DNA from: Pedobacter sp. Leaf216
GTDB taxonomy: Bacteria; Bacteroidota; Bacteroidia; Sphingobacteriales; Sphingobacteriaceae
Assembly: GCF_001421515.1 (NCBI RefSeq)
Contig: NZ_LMKM01000012.1
Coordinates: 145,588 to 209,587 of the forward strand
Direction: 5' to 3'
DNA: 64,000 bases
Positions 18,204 to 27,743 of the stretch are shown piece by piece (position 1 is the stretch's first letter; every line of letters starts with the position of its first letter). The notes under the pieces are model-generated. The model saw only the letters and a program-made list of their open reading frames with translations, did not search any database and was not told the DNA's origin. The translations under genes were made by a program, and so were the position numbers.

Positions 18204-18758
18204 TTACGCGTTAAATTCCTTTCTCAGGATTTTAAGTGCATCGTAAATGGTATTGTAAGCAGTTTTAATGGTTTGATTGCTTTGTTCGGCAATTTGTTCG
18301 TAAGTTAATCCATCAAAAAATTTCAGATGGATGAGTTGTTTCTGCCTAAATGTCAACTTTTCCAACGCATTTTTGAGCTGATGTTTTACCAGCTCATCAC
18401 TTTGTACTTTAACAATAAATTCTTCGTAACTCATTTCCATCCAATCGCCATCGGCTCCGGCATTAAAAAGGGCATCGTTAATTTTGCGTTTTCGTTCGAG
18501 AATTCTTAGTAATTTCCTCTTAAGGAAAGTACGCAGGTAAGCTTCAACATTATCAACGCGGGTTAAACTTTCATGTTTTTCCCATATAGTGGTAAAAACT
18601 AGGTCGGTAGCTTCGCTGGCCGTATCGGCATCGGCACAAACCCTGATTCCGAAATTTACCAATGGATAATAAAGCGCAGCATAGAGATCAAAAAACGCAT
18701 CTTTATCACCAGTTCGTAATCGTTCCCATAATAAGTGATGCGCTAATTTGTTGTCCAT
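18204..18758 (-). CDS. ECF-type RNA polymerase sigma factor
   Basis: From the ATG at 18758 (MDNKLAHHLLWERL) the protein has 184 residues; the ATG 42 bp upstream would add a hydrophobic leader unlike the family. Region 2 is at about residues 15-85 and region 4 at about 120-180, with the helix-turn-helix LTYEQIAEQSNQTIKTAYNT for -35 recognition. It belongs to the Bacteroidota sigma group that works with FecR anti-sigma factors and STN-type SusC proteins, and it heads the GH20-associated locus. Confidence 0.93.
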   Translation of the reverse strand: MDNKLAHHLLWERLRTGDKDAFFDLYAALYYPLVNFGIRVCADADTASEATDLVFTTIWEKHESLTRVDNVEAYLRTFLKRKLLRILERKRKINDALFNAGADGDWMEMSYEEFIVKVQSDELVKHQLKNALEKLTFRQKQLIHLKFFDGLTYEQIAEQSNQTIKTAYNTIYDALKILRKEFNA

Positions 18759-18871
18759 TAATTTGTTAGTTGTTATCGCAATATTAACTAAAAACAACAA
18801 GATTATTACGTCCGGATTTTGATCAAAGTGAAAAAACTAAAACTCCACTATCCAAAACTTATCAGTTTATT

Positions 18872-20761
18872 TTACTTTAAAGCCGTTTTACTAAAAATAT
18901 GGTATTCTCCTGGTGCCAATGTTTGTGTGTAAATGTTGCTGGCCAGGTTAATATTGCTCCCGAAAGCATCTGTCCAATTGCCTGCTGTACCAAAATCAAT
19001 ATTGGCTGTTTGGTTCACCACATCAAAGTTTCCAACCACTACAACGGTATTGTTTCCTTCAATTAACTTAATATATTTAATTCCGCCCGCTAAACTATAC
19101 GTAGAATTTGCTGAATTAAAAATGCTGTTGTTTTTCTTTAGCCTGATCAATTTGGCATAAGCATCGTACAAAGCCTTACGGTTTGGATCGCTGTAATAAT
19201 CCCACTTAATTGGTTTTTCACCTGTCCTGTTGTTATAATCAATGCTAATATCGTAACCCAATTCTCCAAACTGCCACACCATTTTTGGCCCCGGAATACT
19301 AAATAAAAATGCTGCGGCCAATTCTTCTCTTTTTAATGCTATTGCCAAATTCCCTTTAATTGTATAACTACCTGACCCGTTACCGTAACTGATGTTTTTA
19401 AAATTCAGCCTTTCTTCATCATGACTTTCGCCATAGGTAACCAGTCCATCCGATTTGGCAAAACCATGGTTACCATAAAAACCCCATTGAAAATTCGAGT
19501 TTCCCAGCCAGCCCATAGTGGCTTCGTTCATGTTTACATTTAGGTTGTTCCACAACATCATTCCATCATCAGCCAGCACCTTTTCTTCAGATTCTTCTGC
19601 AAAATGTTCTAAAATCACATAAAAATTATTGCCATCAACGCTTTTTATAAATGCATTATAATCTTTCCAAATGGCAATACGACTTGCGTCGAACAGCCTG
19701 AATTGTGCATCATCTGTTGATGTTTTCTGGGTAAATCCTTTAGAAAGATCGAAGCGGAAACCATCAATTTTATACTGCTGCATCCAAAACTTCATTACAT
19801 CTTTGGAGAATTTTTTCGTTGCCTGGCTCTCATGGTTAAAATCGTAACCCACATTAAAAGGATGCTTGGCATCAACATTAAACCATGGGCTGGCAGTTGT
19901 TGGTTTTGAGCCATCGAAATACAATTGTACCATTGGCGATTGCCCAAATGAATGATTCAAAACCATATCCATAATTACGGCAATGCCACGGCCATGGCAC
20001 TCATCAATAAAATTCTGCAAAGCCGTTTTGGTACCGTAATATTTATCGGGTGCAAAATAAAACGATGGATTATAACCCCAGCTTAAATTCCCTTCGAACT
20101 CATTTACGGGCATCAGTTCAATTGCATTTATACCCAAACCTACCAAATAATCGAGTTTGGTCAAGGTTGAAGCATAATTATGATCGGATGTAAAATCGCG
20201 GACGAGTAATTCGTAAATCACGAGGTTATCTTTTGCAGGGCGTGTAAAACTGGCATTTCTCCAGGTATAGTTTGGCTGATTGGCCTGCATTGTACTTACA
20301 ATACCCGTGGTTTTACCCGTTGGATATGCTTTTAAATTTGGATAGGTTGCAGCAGTGATGTATTGATCGTTATCAGGATCGAGTACTTTTTCGCAATAAG
20401 GATCGGCAACTTTTAAATTCCCATCTACATAAAATTGATAAGCATATTCTGAATTCGGATTTAAATTATCGAGCTGAATCCACCAGTAATTTCCATCTGG
20501 TGTATTTTTCATCGGTGCAGCAGTTACCAACCAATTGTTAAATTCGCCAATCAATGAAACTGATTTTTTACCCGGGGCATAAAGTGTTACAATGGCTGAT
20601 GTGCCATTATTGATAAATACTACTCCATCTTTTGCTCCAGAAGGTAAATCTGCCTTTTGATTGGTTGGCGTTAGCTCTATACCTCCGTCATTTGATGCTT
20701 TTTTACATCCGCTATTAAATACAGTTATCAATAAAAATAGATAAAGGATGTTTTTTTTCAT
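18872..20761 (-). CDS. Surface GH13 alpha-amylase-family lipoprotein (SusG-like role)
   Basis: The 629-residue protein has a lipoprotein signal with Cys19 (VFNSGC), so it is probably anchored in the outer membrane. A CBM48-like E-set domain (about 45-130) precedes the GH13 barrel. The four conserved GH13 regions are visible: DMVLNH (265-270), GFRFD with nucleophile Asp338, ILEH with acid/base Glu385, and ESHDEE with Asp448. An all-beta C-terminal domain closes the protein. It would cut starch or related alpha-glucans at the cell surface before import. It is the last gene of the starch locus on this strand, separated from the MFS gene by a block of palindromic repeats, so it may have a separate promoter. 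Confidence 0.9.
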   Translation of the reverse strand: MKKNILYLFLLITVFNSGCKKASNDGGIELTPTNQKADLPSGAKDGVVFINNGTSAIVTLYAPGKKSVSLIGEFNNWLVTAAPMKNTPDGNYWWIQLDNLNPNSEYAYQFYVDGNLKVADPYCEKVLDPDNDQYITAATYPNLKAYPTGKTTGIVSTMQANQPNYTWRNASFTRPAKDNLVIYELLVRDFTSDHNYASTLTKLDYLVGLGINAIELMPVNEFEGNLSWGYNPSFYFAPDKYYGTKTALQNFIDECHGRGIAVIMDMVLNHSFGQSPMVQLYFDGSKPTTASPWFNVDAKHPFNVGYDFNHESQATKKFSKDVMKFWMQQYKIDGFRFDLSKGFTQKTSTDDAQFRLFDASRIAIWKDYNAFIKSVDGNNFYVILEHFAEESEEKVLADDGMMLWNNLNVNMNEATMGWLGNSNFQWGFYGNHGFAKSDGLVTYGESHDEERLNFKNISYGNGSGSYTIKGNLAIALKREELAAAFLFSIPGPKMVWQFGELGYDISIDYNNRTGEKPIKWDYYSDPNRKALYDAYAKLIRLKKNNSIFNSANSTYSLAGGIKYIKLIEGNNTVVVVGNFDVVNQTANIDFGTAGNWTDAFGSNINLASNIYTQTLAPGEYHIFSKTALK

Positions 20762-20804
20762 TTGGTTAGGATTTTATTTTACTTCAATTCAGTGCACGAA
20801 ATTG

Positions 20805-21192
20805 GTGGCCTGTGGGGACACAGGCCACGGAATAGCTTTCATTTTTATGCTCTGGTTCATGTATTCACGAACCTTAATTTATTTCCTTATGTAATCTCGA
20901 ATAATGGCAGTGAATCCTATCGGGTTGTATGCCTACAAAATAAATGCTGTTAGTGGTCGGTGAGCACACATACCACGGGATCATTGATCATCTCCTCGGT
21001 CTGTGTCCTTGTGCCCTGATTCATGTCCCCGTGAACCAAACTTTATTTCCTTGTTTAATCTCAAATAATGGCAGTGAATCCTATCGGGTTGTATGCCTAC
21101 AAATAAATGCTGTTAGTGGTCTGTGGGGACACAGACCACGGAATCTTTATACTGATCTTGCTCATCTCCCCGGTCTGTGTCCTCACAGACCG
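20805..21192. repeat. Block of palindromic repeats of the GGTCTGTG family with a tandem 126-bp duplication
   Basis: Perfect hairpins are GTGGCCTGTG-GGGA-CACAGGCCAC (20805-20828), GTGGTCTGTG-GGGA-CACAGACCAC (21116-21139) and CGGTCTGTG-TCCT-CACAGACCG (21171-21192), with decayed copies at about 20955-20978 and 20995-21015. A unit of about 126 bp is duplicated at 20856-20982 and 21020-21145, sharing the segment AATGGCAGTGAATCCTATCG and its surroundings almost unchanged. Open frames across this block are artefacts. The same hairpin family recurs at 38920-39346. Confidence 0.88.
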
Positions 21193-21221
21193 AATATAAA
21201 TAATGGCAATTTATGCCCTAT

Positions 21222-22598
21222 TTACATCGATCTATTTTCTTCTACTTCCAGTTTGGAAGTCAAAACTTCATCTGTTTTCTTTGGTTCACGAATAAATAAA
21301 TAACAGATTATTGCCGCTAAAATCATCAATCCACCGCCTAGTTGTACCGCTAAAAGTCTATCATTATTCAGAACATTACGCATCAGCCAGCCAAAACCTA
21401 ATGAGGCAATAATCTCTGGCAAAACAATAAAAAAGTTAAAAATCCCCATGTAGATCCCTATTTTATCTTTTGGTAACGATCCGCTTAACATGGCATAAGG
21501 CATAGAAAGGATACTGGCCCAGGCAATACCAACGCCTGTCATACATAAATACAACATATTTTTATCGTGCACCCAGGCTACACTGATTAAGCCAATGGCC
21601 CCGCAAATTAAACAGAGCGCGTGCGTGGTTTTTCTACCCAATGCATCGGCAATTTTTGGCAGCACCAATGCAAAAAGAAAAGTGATTACGCTATAATAGG
21701 CAAGTGTTAAGCTTCCAAAATCTGCACCTTGGGCATAAACCGGATCTGCGGCATCTTTCCCGCCAAAAACATTCACAGCAACAGCCGTGGTGTAATAAAA
21801 CCACATTAAAAATAAGCCTGGCCAGGTAAAAAACTGCACCAAAGAAACAATCTGCATCCTTTTGGGCATATTTTTTAATGCACCAAAAATTTCGCGGGCA
21901 CCACCACCAAAACCTTTGTTGCTTTCTTTAACTTTTTCTTTAAAATCCACTTCTTGTGGCGGGTATTCTTTAGTTGTAAAAACCGTCCATAATACAGCGG
22001 CTAAAAAGAAAAATGCGCCGATATAAAAAGAAAATTTAACATTTTCAGGAATATTGCCTTTTTCTGCTGTGTTGGTTAAATGAAAAACATTGTTCATAAT
22101 CCATGGTAAAGCAGATGCCACACTCCCACCCAATCCAATCATCATGCTTTGCATAATAAAACCACGGTTAACCTGGCTATCAGGCAATTTATCGGTAACA
22201 AAAGCGCGGAAAGGTTCCATGGCAATGTTTCCAAAAACATCTAAAACCCAAAGCAGGCCGGCTGCCATCCACAATACGCTGCTATGTGGCATAAAAATTA
22301 AAGCGATACTGCTTACAATGGCACCAACCATAAAATATGGTCTTCTTCTGCCCCATTTTGGATGCCAGGTACGATCGCTCAGGTAACCAATAATCGGTTG
22401 TACCAATAAGCCTGTTAAAGGTGCTGCCAAAAACAATAACGGAACCTGATCGGGATTGGCCCCCAGGTTTTCGTAAATACGCCCCATGTTGGCACGCTGT
22501 AAATCCCAACCGAACTGGATGCCAAAAAAACCTACACTCATGTTAATGATTTGAACAAGTGTTAATTTTGGGTTTTCAAATATTGTTTTTAAGCTCAT
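21222..22598 (-). CDS. MFS sugar transporter (probable maltose/maltodextrin importer)
   Basis: The 458-residue protein has about 12 membrane helices and belongs to the major facilitator superfamily, SLC45/GPH-like sugar transporter type. The loop motif GYLSDRTWHPKWGRRRP between helices 2 and 3 and FGWDLQRANMGRIYE in helix 1 are typical of the putative maltose permeases found beside GH13 and GH65 genes in Bacteroidota. Sitting between two amylase genes and downstream of maltose phosphorylase, it most likely carries maltose or short maltodextrins from periplasm to cytoplasm. Substrate is inferred from context. Confidence 0.88.
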   Translation of the reverse strand: MSLKTIFENPKLTLVQIINMSVGFFGIQFGWDLQRANMGRIYENLGANPDQVPLLFLAAPLTGLLVQPIIGYLSDRTWHPKWGRRRPYFMVGAIVSSIALIFMPHSSVLWMAAGLLWVLDVFGNIAMEPFRAFVTDKLPDSQVNRGFIMQSMMIGLGGSVASALPWIMNNVFHLTNTAEKGNIPENVKFSFYIGAFFFLAAVLWTVFTTKEYPPQEVDFKEKVKESNKGFGGGAREIFGALKNMPKRMQIVSLVQFFTWPGLFLMWFYYTTAVAVNVFGGKDAADPVYAQGADFGSLTLAYYSVITFLFALVLPKIADALGRKTTHALCLICGAIGLISVAWVHDKNMLYLCMTGVGIAWASILSMPYAMLSGSLPKDKIGIYMGIFNFFIVLPEIIASLGFGWLMRNVLNNDRLLAVQLGGGLMILAAIICYLFIREPKKTDEVLTSKLEVEENRSM

Positions 22599-22698
22599 TT
22601 TGGTTTGTTTAAGCGCTTAGCGCGGGGCGCAGGGCGTTATATTGGTTATAAATAATGTTCAATCGCTACCCGAGTTACACTTAATGCATTGCTAATGA

Positions 22699-24567
22699 TT
22701 AAAATTCTATCACCTGTGCGCTAACGGGTGTAACGGTTACGGGTATACTAGTTCCTGCCGGGATGTTTAATTTCCTTTCGGTTAACAAATCTGTAACCGG
22801 GGATGAATGTTTAACTTTTAAAATCTGATCTGGAATTTCGATATTGGCGTTTAAAGTTTGTGTTCTGTCGAAATTGGCCACAACCAATAAACGTTGTTTA
22901 CCGGAGTACCGGATAAAAGCATACATGCGGTTATTCATATTCCCAGTAACAGGAACTTCATATATCTCTCCATTTACTACCGCATCGCTGGTTGTGGTAA
23001 CTTTTAGCAAGTGTGTGTAATACGCTCGCAGGCTTTGTTGCGCCGCACTTAGTTTCTGACCATCGAATAAACCTCCGTTCATCCATTTCTGGTGATCGGG
23101 AACGCCCCAATAATCGAATATTGTTGTGCGGTTATCATCGCCCCCGAAACCTTCTTGTCCTTTGCCTTGCTCGCCAACTTCCTGCCCGGAATAAAGCATT
23201 ACCGGACCTGAACCCAGGGTAGCCGAAATAACCATTGCAGGCAAAGCCAGTTCGGCTTTTCCTGCAAATCCTGCTGATGCAATGCGTTCTTCATCGTGAT
23301 TTTCTAAAAAGCGCAACATATGTTTGCCAAAACCAGCACTTTCTACCTGCCACACCTGCTTAATTGCTGCTACATCTGCAGTTGGTTCATTTTTGATCAG
23401 TATTTTAAGGCCATCATATAAACCCACTTTATCATATAGGTAATCGAATTTACCCTCATCCAAATACTGCTTGTAAACTGTTGGATTGTAGGCCTCACCC
23501 AAGAAAATAAGATCGGGGTTAACTTGTTTTACTTGTGGTATAACCCAATTCCAAAAGGCAATGGGTACCATTTCGGCCATATCACACCTAAAGCCATCTA
23601 CGCCTTTTTTAGTCCAGTATATTAAAATATCCCGCATTTTAAGCCAAACAGGTGGAATGGGATCGAAATATTGTCTTTCTCCATTCAGGTAGTCTACTCC
23701 ATAATTTAATTTAATGGTTTCGTACCAATCATCATATTTGGGTTGGGCAGAAAATACGTTATTACCAGTTGCCTTTGCTGGGTTTTCTTCAAATTTCCCA
23801 TCTTGCAAGGCGGAGATCGGGGTAGATTTTGATCCTGATGTGGGCACTGAAAATGGTTGCCCAGGGGTATAGTAAAAATCGTTGGTGGTACTAAAAGCTT
23901 TTGTAACATCGTCTTTTTCCCCAAAGTCGGTTACTCCACTTGGTTTTGTATAAGAATGATAGCTTCTGGCAACGTGATTGGGCACAAAATCGATAAGCAT
24001 TTTCAGGTTATGATCATGTGTTCTCTTTACCAAAGCCTCAAATTCTTTCATCCGGTTTTTAACGTCAACAGCTAAATCAGGGTCAACATCATAATAATCT
24101 CGGATAGCGTACGGAGAACCTGCTCTGCCCTTTACTACATCGGCATCGTCTACTTTAATTCCGTAAGCACTATAATCAGTTAAACTTGCATGGGCCAGTA
24201 CGCCGGTATACCAAACATAATTTACGTGGAGTTCTTTTATGCCTGCTAAAGCCTTATCGCTGATATCATTAAACTTACCAGAACCGTTCTGTTCAATGGT
24301 TCCGTAAGGGATATTGGTTGTATTTTTATTCCCAAATAAGCGGGGCAATAACTGGTAAATAACGATTTGTTTATCGTTCATTTTTGTACGCTTTTTTTGT
24401 GCAAAGGATGATAATGTAAGAATGGCAAAAGTAAAAAAAAGTGTTATGTACCTACCTTTACCTCCTCCAAAAGGGAACAGAGATAGGACTGAAAAGGTTT
24501 TTCTATTTACGGAAGATTGAAATTTTAACCCGCTATCCACAACCTTTAAACCCTTTACATTCCTCAT
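22699..24567 (-). CDS. GH13 alpha-amylase-family enzyme with an unusual N-terminal extension
   Basis: The catalytic domain begins near residue 65 (DKQIVIYQLLPRLFGN) and has the GH13 set DFVPNH (193-198), GFRCD with nucleophile Asp329, FLGE with Glu358 and ENHDEE with Asp425. The start at 24567 overlaps the GH65 stop by four bases (ATGA), which suggests coupled translation. However, residues 1-40 look like translated intergenic repeat (glycine-rich SLFPFGGGKGRY and a GTTTAAAGG-type stretch), followed by a hydrophobic signal-like segment ending SSFAQ. The real start may lie further in, possibly Met63, which would make a cytoplasmic enzyme. It would hydrolyse maltodextrins. Exact specificity cannot be read from the sequence. 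Confidence 0.85.
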   Translation of the reverse strand: MRNVKGLKVVDSGLKFQSSVNRKTFSVLSLFPFGGGKGRYITLFFTFAILTLSSFAQKKRTKMNDKQIVIYQLLPRLFGNKNTTNIPYGTIEQNGSGKFNDISDKALAGIKELHVNYVWYTGVLAHASLTDYSAYGIKVDDADVVKGRAGSPYAIRDYYDVDPDLAVDVKNRMKEFEALVKRTHDHNLKMLIDFVPNHVARSYHSYTKPSGVTDFGEKDDVTKAFSTTNDFYYTPGQPFSVPTSGSKSTPISALQDGKFEENPAKATGNNVFSAQPKYDDWYETIKLNYGVDYLNGERQYFDPIPPVWLKMRDILIYWTKKGVDGFRCDMAEMVPIAFWNWVIPQVKQVNPDLIFLGEAYNPTVYKQYLDEGKFDYLYDKVGLYDGLKILIKNEPTADVAAIKQVWQVESAGFGKHMLRFLENHDEERIASAGFAGKAELALPAMVISATLGSGPVMLYSGQEVGEQGKGQEGFGGDDNRTTIFDYWGVPDHQKWMNGGLFDGQKLSAAQQSLRAYYTHLLKVTTTSDAVVNGEIYEVPVTGNMNNRMYAFIRYSGKQRLLVVANFDRTQTLNANIEIPDQILKVKHSSPVTDLLTERKLNIPAGTSIPVTVTPVSAQVIEF

Positions 24568-26882
24568 ACCAACGCTGCATTATTTACTTCGATTTCGGTA
24601 TTTCCAGCTAATTTATAAACCTGGTTTCTAATGCCGATTTCTAAATCGATTGCTGCATTATTTTTTATACTGATACCGTTTTCGGTAATGTTAATTTTTA
24701 AGGTTGCGCCTCTAAAACCAATGGTAAAAGAAAATGATTTCCATTTATCAGGTAAGAAGGGATTAAATTGAAGTTTACCGTTTCTAACCCGCATACCCGC
24801 AAAACCTTCTACCACACTCATCCAGGTACCTGCCATTGAGGTAATGTGCAGGCCATCTTCGGTATCGTTGTTATAATCATCAAGATCTAAACGTGCCGTG
24901 CGCAGGTAAAATTCGTAAGCACGCGCTTCATCATTTAATTTTGCAGCCAATATACTGTGTACGCAAGGCGATAAAGAGCTTTCATGTACGGTGCGCGGCT
25001 CGTAAAAGTCGAAGTTTCGTTTTAAAGTATCGAGATCGTAGTCTTCTTCAAAAAAGTACAATCCTTGTAAAACATCGGCCTGTTTAATAAAGCACGACCT
25101 CAAAATCCTGTCCCAACTCCATTTCTGGTTAATTGGTCGTTCACTTGCAGGGAGATCACTAACCAAAGTCTGTTCTTTATCCAAATAACCATCCTGTTGT
25201 AAGAAAATGCCAAGTTTTTCATCATGAGGGTAATACATTTTCTCAATAATGTCGGCCCAATCAGCAAACTCTTGCTGATTAAAATTTATGCTTTTTAGTA
25301 AGCTGTTGTATTTTTCTGGTTGTTGTGTTTTTACAATTTCAGCGGCTTCGGTTGCATATTTCATGCACCATGTAGCTAAAATATTGGTGTACCAGTTATT
25401 GTTTACGTTGTTTTCGTATTCATTTGGCCCGGTTACGCCAAGCATTACATATTGTTGTTTATCGTTGCTCCAGTTAACACGTTGTTTCCAGAAACGGGCA
25501 ATACCGATTAATACTTCTAAACCAAAATCTGATAAATAACTATCGTCGCCCGTATAACGGATGTAATTGAAAATGGCAAAGGCAATGGCACCGTTACGGT
25601 GAATTTCTTCAAAAGTAATTTCCCACTCGTTGTGGCATTCTTCGCCATTCATGGTAACCATTGGATATAATGCAGCACCATCTTTAAAACCTAATTTTGC
25701 TGCATTTTCAATTGCTTTACCCAATTGTTTATGGCGGTACACCAACAAGTTTTTGCTTACTTCCTGTGGGGCTGTAGCCAGGTAAAATGGTACACAATAA
25801 GCTTCAGTATCCCAATAGGTAGAGCCGCCGTATTTTTCGCCTGTAAAACCTTTCGGACCGATATTCAATCGATCATCTTTGCCGGTATACGTTTGGAAAA
25901 GCTGAAAAATATTGAAACGAATGGCTTGCTGGGCCGAAACATCTCCTTCAATTATGATATCACTTTCTTCCCATTTGGTTGCCCAGGTTTCGGTTTGTTC
26001 TTTTAATAAAGTATCAAATCCTTTAGCAGATGCTTTGGCAATAACTGCTTTTGTTTCTTTTAAAAGAGATTCTTTAGCATAATTCTCTGAAGATAAATTA
26101 GCAGCAATTTTAACCAGGGTAATCTCCTCGTTTGCTTTAACATCTAGAGAAAAAGTTTGTGCAACGAATTTTTCTTTACGTACCGCCTCTGGATTAATGT
26201 TTAGTTTTTCGGCGTTTTTATACAGTTCGATATTGCTACCGGTACAAACCTCAAACTCAGTTTTCTTTGTTCTTAATTTGATATAGGCTTCGGTTCCTGA
26301 AATTTCATCAGTTACCTTATCCCAAAATTTTTCATCGTAGTTACTGTCCTGGTTTTTAACATCGCCATCAATAAAAGGCGTTAAGGTTAATTTACTATCA
26401 AAATTTAAGGGTATAATGGTGTATTTAATGGCACCAACTTCATCATCGGCTATGCTGCAAAAACGGGTAGCTTTTACTTTCAGGGCTTTTCCGCTCTTTA
26501 ATTTTGCGGTAAAAGTCCGCTCCAGGTAGCCGGCATGCATATTCAATACACGCTTGAAATCTTGTACTTCTGCTGTTGCCAGATCAAGAATTTCATCATC
26601 AAGCTTTACTTCAATACCAACCCAGTTTGCAGCATTTAATACTTTGGCAAAATATTCAGGATAGCCATTTTTCCACCATCCCACACGGGTTTTATCTGGA
26701 TAATATACCCCTGCAACATAGTTACCAGATAGGGTTTCGCCGCTGTAAGTTTCTTCAAAATTTGCACGCTGCCCCATGCGACCATTGCCCAGGCTGAAAA
26801 TACTCTCCGAAATTTTATTCAAATGTGGATCAAAGCCTTCTTCGATAATATTCCACTCATCTGCCTTAATGTAATTTTTCAT
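24564..26882 (-). CDS. GH65 family disaccharide phosphorylase, probably maltose phosphorylase
   Basis: I chose the ATG at 26882 (MKNYIKADEWNIIEEG); nine more residues upstream do not fit the family. The 772-residue protein has the GH65 layout: N-terminal beta-sandwich, linker, (alpha/alpha)6 catalytic barrel and small C-terminal beta domain. The catalytic Glu lies in GVTGPNEYENNVNNNWYTN (Glu488), and STYWDTEAY forms part of the substrate pocket. It has no signal peptide and should act in the cytoplasm, splitting maltose with phosphate into beta-glucose 1-phosphate and glucose. The adjacent beta-phosphoglucomutase gene fits this exactly; kojibiose or trehalose phosphorylase would be alternatives, but the starch context favours maltose. 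Confidence 0.9.
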   Translation of the reverse strand: MKNYIKADEWNIIEEGFDPHLNKISESIFSLGNGRMGQRANFEETYSGETLSGNYVAGVYYPDKTRVGWWKNGYPEYFAKVLNAANWVGIEVKLDDEILDLATAEVQDFKRVLNMHAGYLERTFTAKLKSGKALKVKATRFCSIADDEVGAIKYTIIPLNFDSKLTLTPFIDGDVKNQDSNYDEKFWDKVTDEISGTEAYIKLRTKKTEFEVCTGSNIELYKNAEKLNINPEAVRKEKFVAQTFSLDVKANEEITLVKIAANLSSENYAKESLLKETKAVIAKASAKGFDTLLKEQTETWATKWEESDIIIEGDVSAQQAIRFNIFQLFQTYTGKDDRLNIGPKGFTGEKYGGSTYWDTEAYCVPFYLATAPQEVSKNLLVYRHKQLGKAIENAAKLGFKDGAALYPMVTMNGEECHNEWEITFEEIHRNGAIAFAIFNYIRYTGDDSYLSDFGLEVLIGIARFWKQRVNWSNDKQQYVMLGVTGPNEYENNVNNNWYTNILATWCMKYATEAAEIVKTQQPEKYNSLLKSINFNQQEFADWADIIEKMYYPHDEKLGIFLQQDGYLDKEQTLVSDLPASERPINQKWSWDRILRSCFIKQADVLQGLYFFEEDYDLDTLKRNFDFYEPRTVHESSLSPCVHSILAAKLNDEARAYEFYLRTARLDLDDYNNDTEDGLHITSMAGTWMSVVEGFAGMRVRNGKLQFNPFLPDKWKSFSFTIGFRGATLKINITENGISIKNNAAIDLEIGIRNQVYKLAGNTEIEVNNAALV

Positions 26883-26951
26883 AATTGAAAATTGAGTAGT
26901 GAGATGCAAAGATTGGAGGGCATCCCTCTAAACCTTGTACCGCACACTAAA

Positions 26952-27650
26952 CTATAAATTCTCTAAATCTGTAACTGTTAATTTGTCTAATCCGCTTACT
27001 ACTACATCGGCCTGCGTAAGCACACTTTTTTCGCCGATTCCGATTGCTTTCATCCCTCCTCTTTTTGCGGCTTCTACGCCTGCAACGGCATCTTCAAAAA
27101 CCACACATTCTTCGGGTTTAAAGCCCAAAAGTTCGGCACCTTTTAAAAAAACCTCAGGGTCGGGTTTTGATTTTGTAACCATATTGCCATCTACAATCTC
27201 ATCGAAGAAGTGGGCCAGGTGCGTTTTCTCCAAAATGATGCCTGAGTTTTTACTTGCCGAGCCTAAGGCCAATTTATAACCGGCTTTGTGAATGGCGGTT
27301 AAAAAATCAACTGTACCGGGTAATACTTCTGCCGGCGTCATCTTCGTGATCATATCTACATACCAGCTGTTTTTTAAACTGGCAAGTTCTTCCTTTTCAC
27401 GATCAGTTTTTTCTACACCACCCCAGCTTAAAATTTTATTTAAACTTTCTACCCGGCTAACGCCTTTCAACTGCTCATTCTGCGCTTCGGTAAAATCAAA
27501 ACCCATGGTATTGGCCAAACGTTTCCACGCTTTATAATGGTAAACCGCAGTATCAACCAGTACACCATCTAAATCGAAAAGGCAAGCCTTTATTGAGGCA
27601 GAAGGCTTAAGGTTGAGGTTAGAAGGTTCTATATGACTATTATTTTGCAT
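26952..27650 (-). CDS. pgmB: Beta-phosphoglucomutase
   Basis: The 232-residue HAD-superfamily protein has the nucleophile motif FDLDGVLVDT (Asp26, Asp28), the LGSAS motif II, a conserved lysine in TKSKPDPEVF, and the metal site VFEDAVAGVEAA. It converts beta-glucose 1-phosphate, the product of the neighbouring GH65 phosphorylase, into glucose 6-phosphate via a phospho-aspartate. The first 20 residues before the core are encoded partly by a low-complexity CCTTCTAACCTCAACC-type repeat, so the true start may differ slightly, although no better start codon is obvious. Confidence 0.93.
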   Translation of the reverse strand: MQNNSHIEPSNLNLKPSASIKACLFDLDGVLVDTAVYHYKAWKRLANTMGFDFTEAQNEQLKGVSRVESLNKILSWGGVEKTDREKEELASLKNSWYVDMITKMTPAEVLPGTVDFLTAIHKAGYKLALGSASKNSGIILEKTHLAHFFDEIVDGNMVTKSKPDPEVFLKGAELLGFKPEECVVFEDAVAGVEAAKRGGMKAIGIGEKSVLTQADVVVSGLDKLTVTDLENL

Positions 27651-27743
27651 CTTTATTTTATATTTTTTAATAAGTATCAGGTTTCAAGGCATAGCATTTA
27701 TTTGGCAATAGGCAATTACCTTCCGCCTTAAACCCTCAACCTT

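Noticed and set aside
20944..21303. 119-codon frame
   Set aside because: It crosses the palindromic repeat block and then the antisense of the MFS gene.
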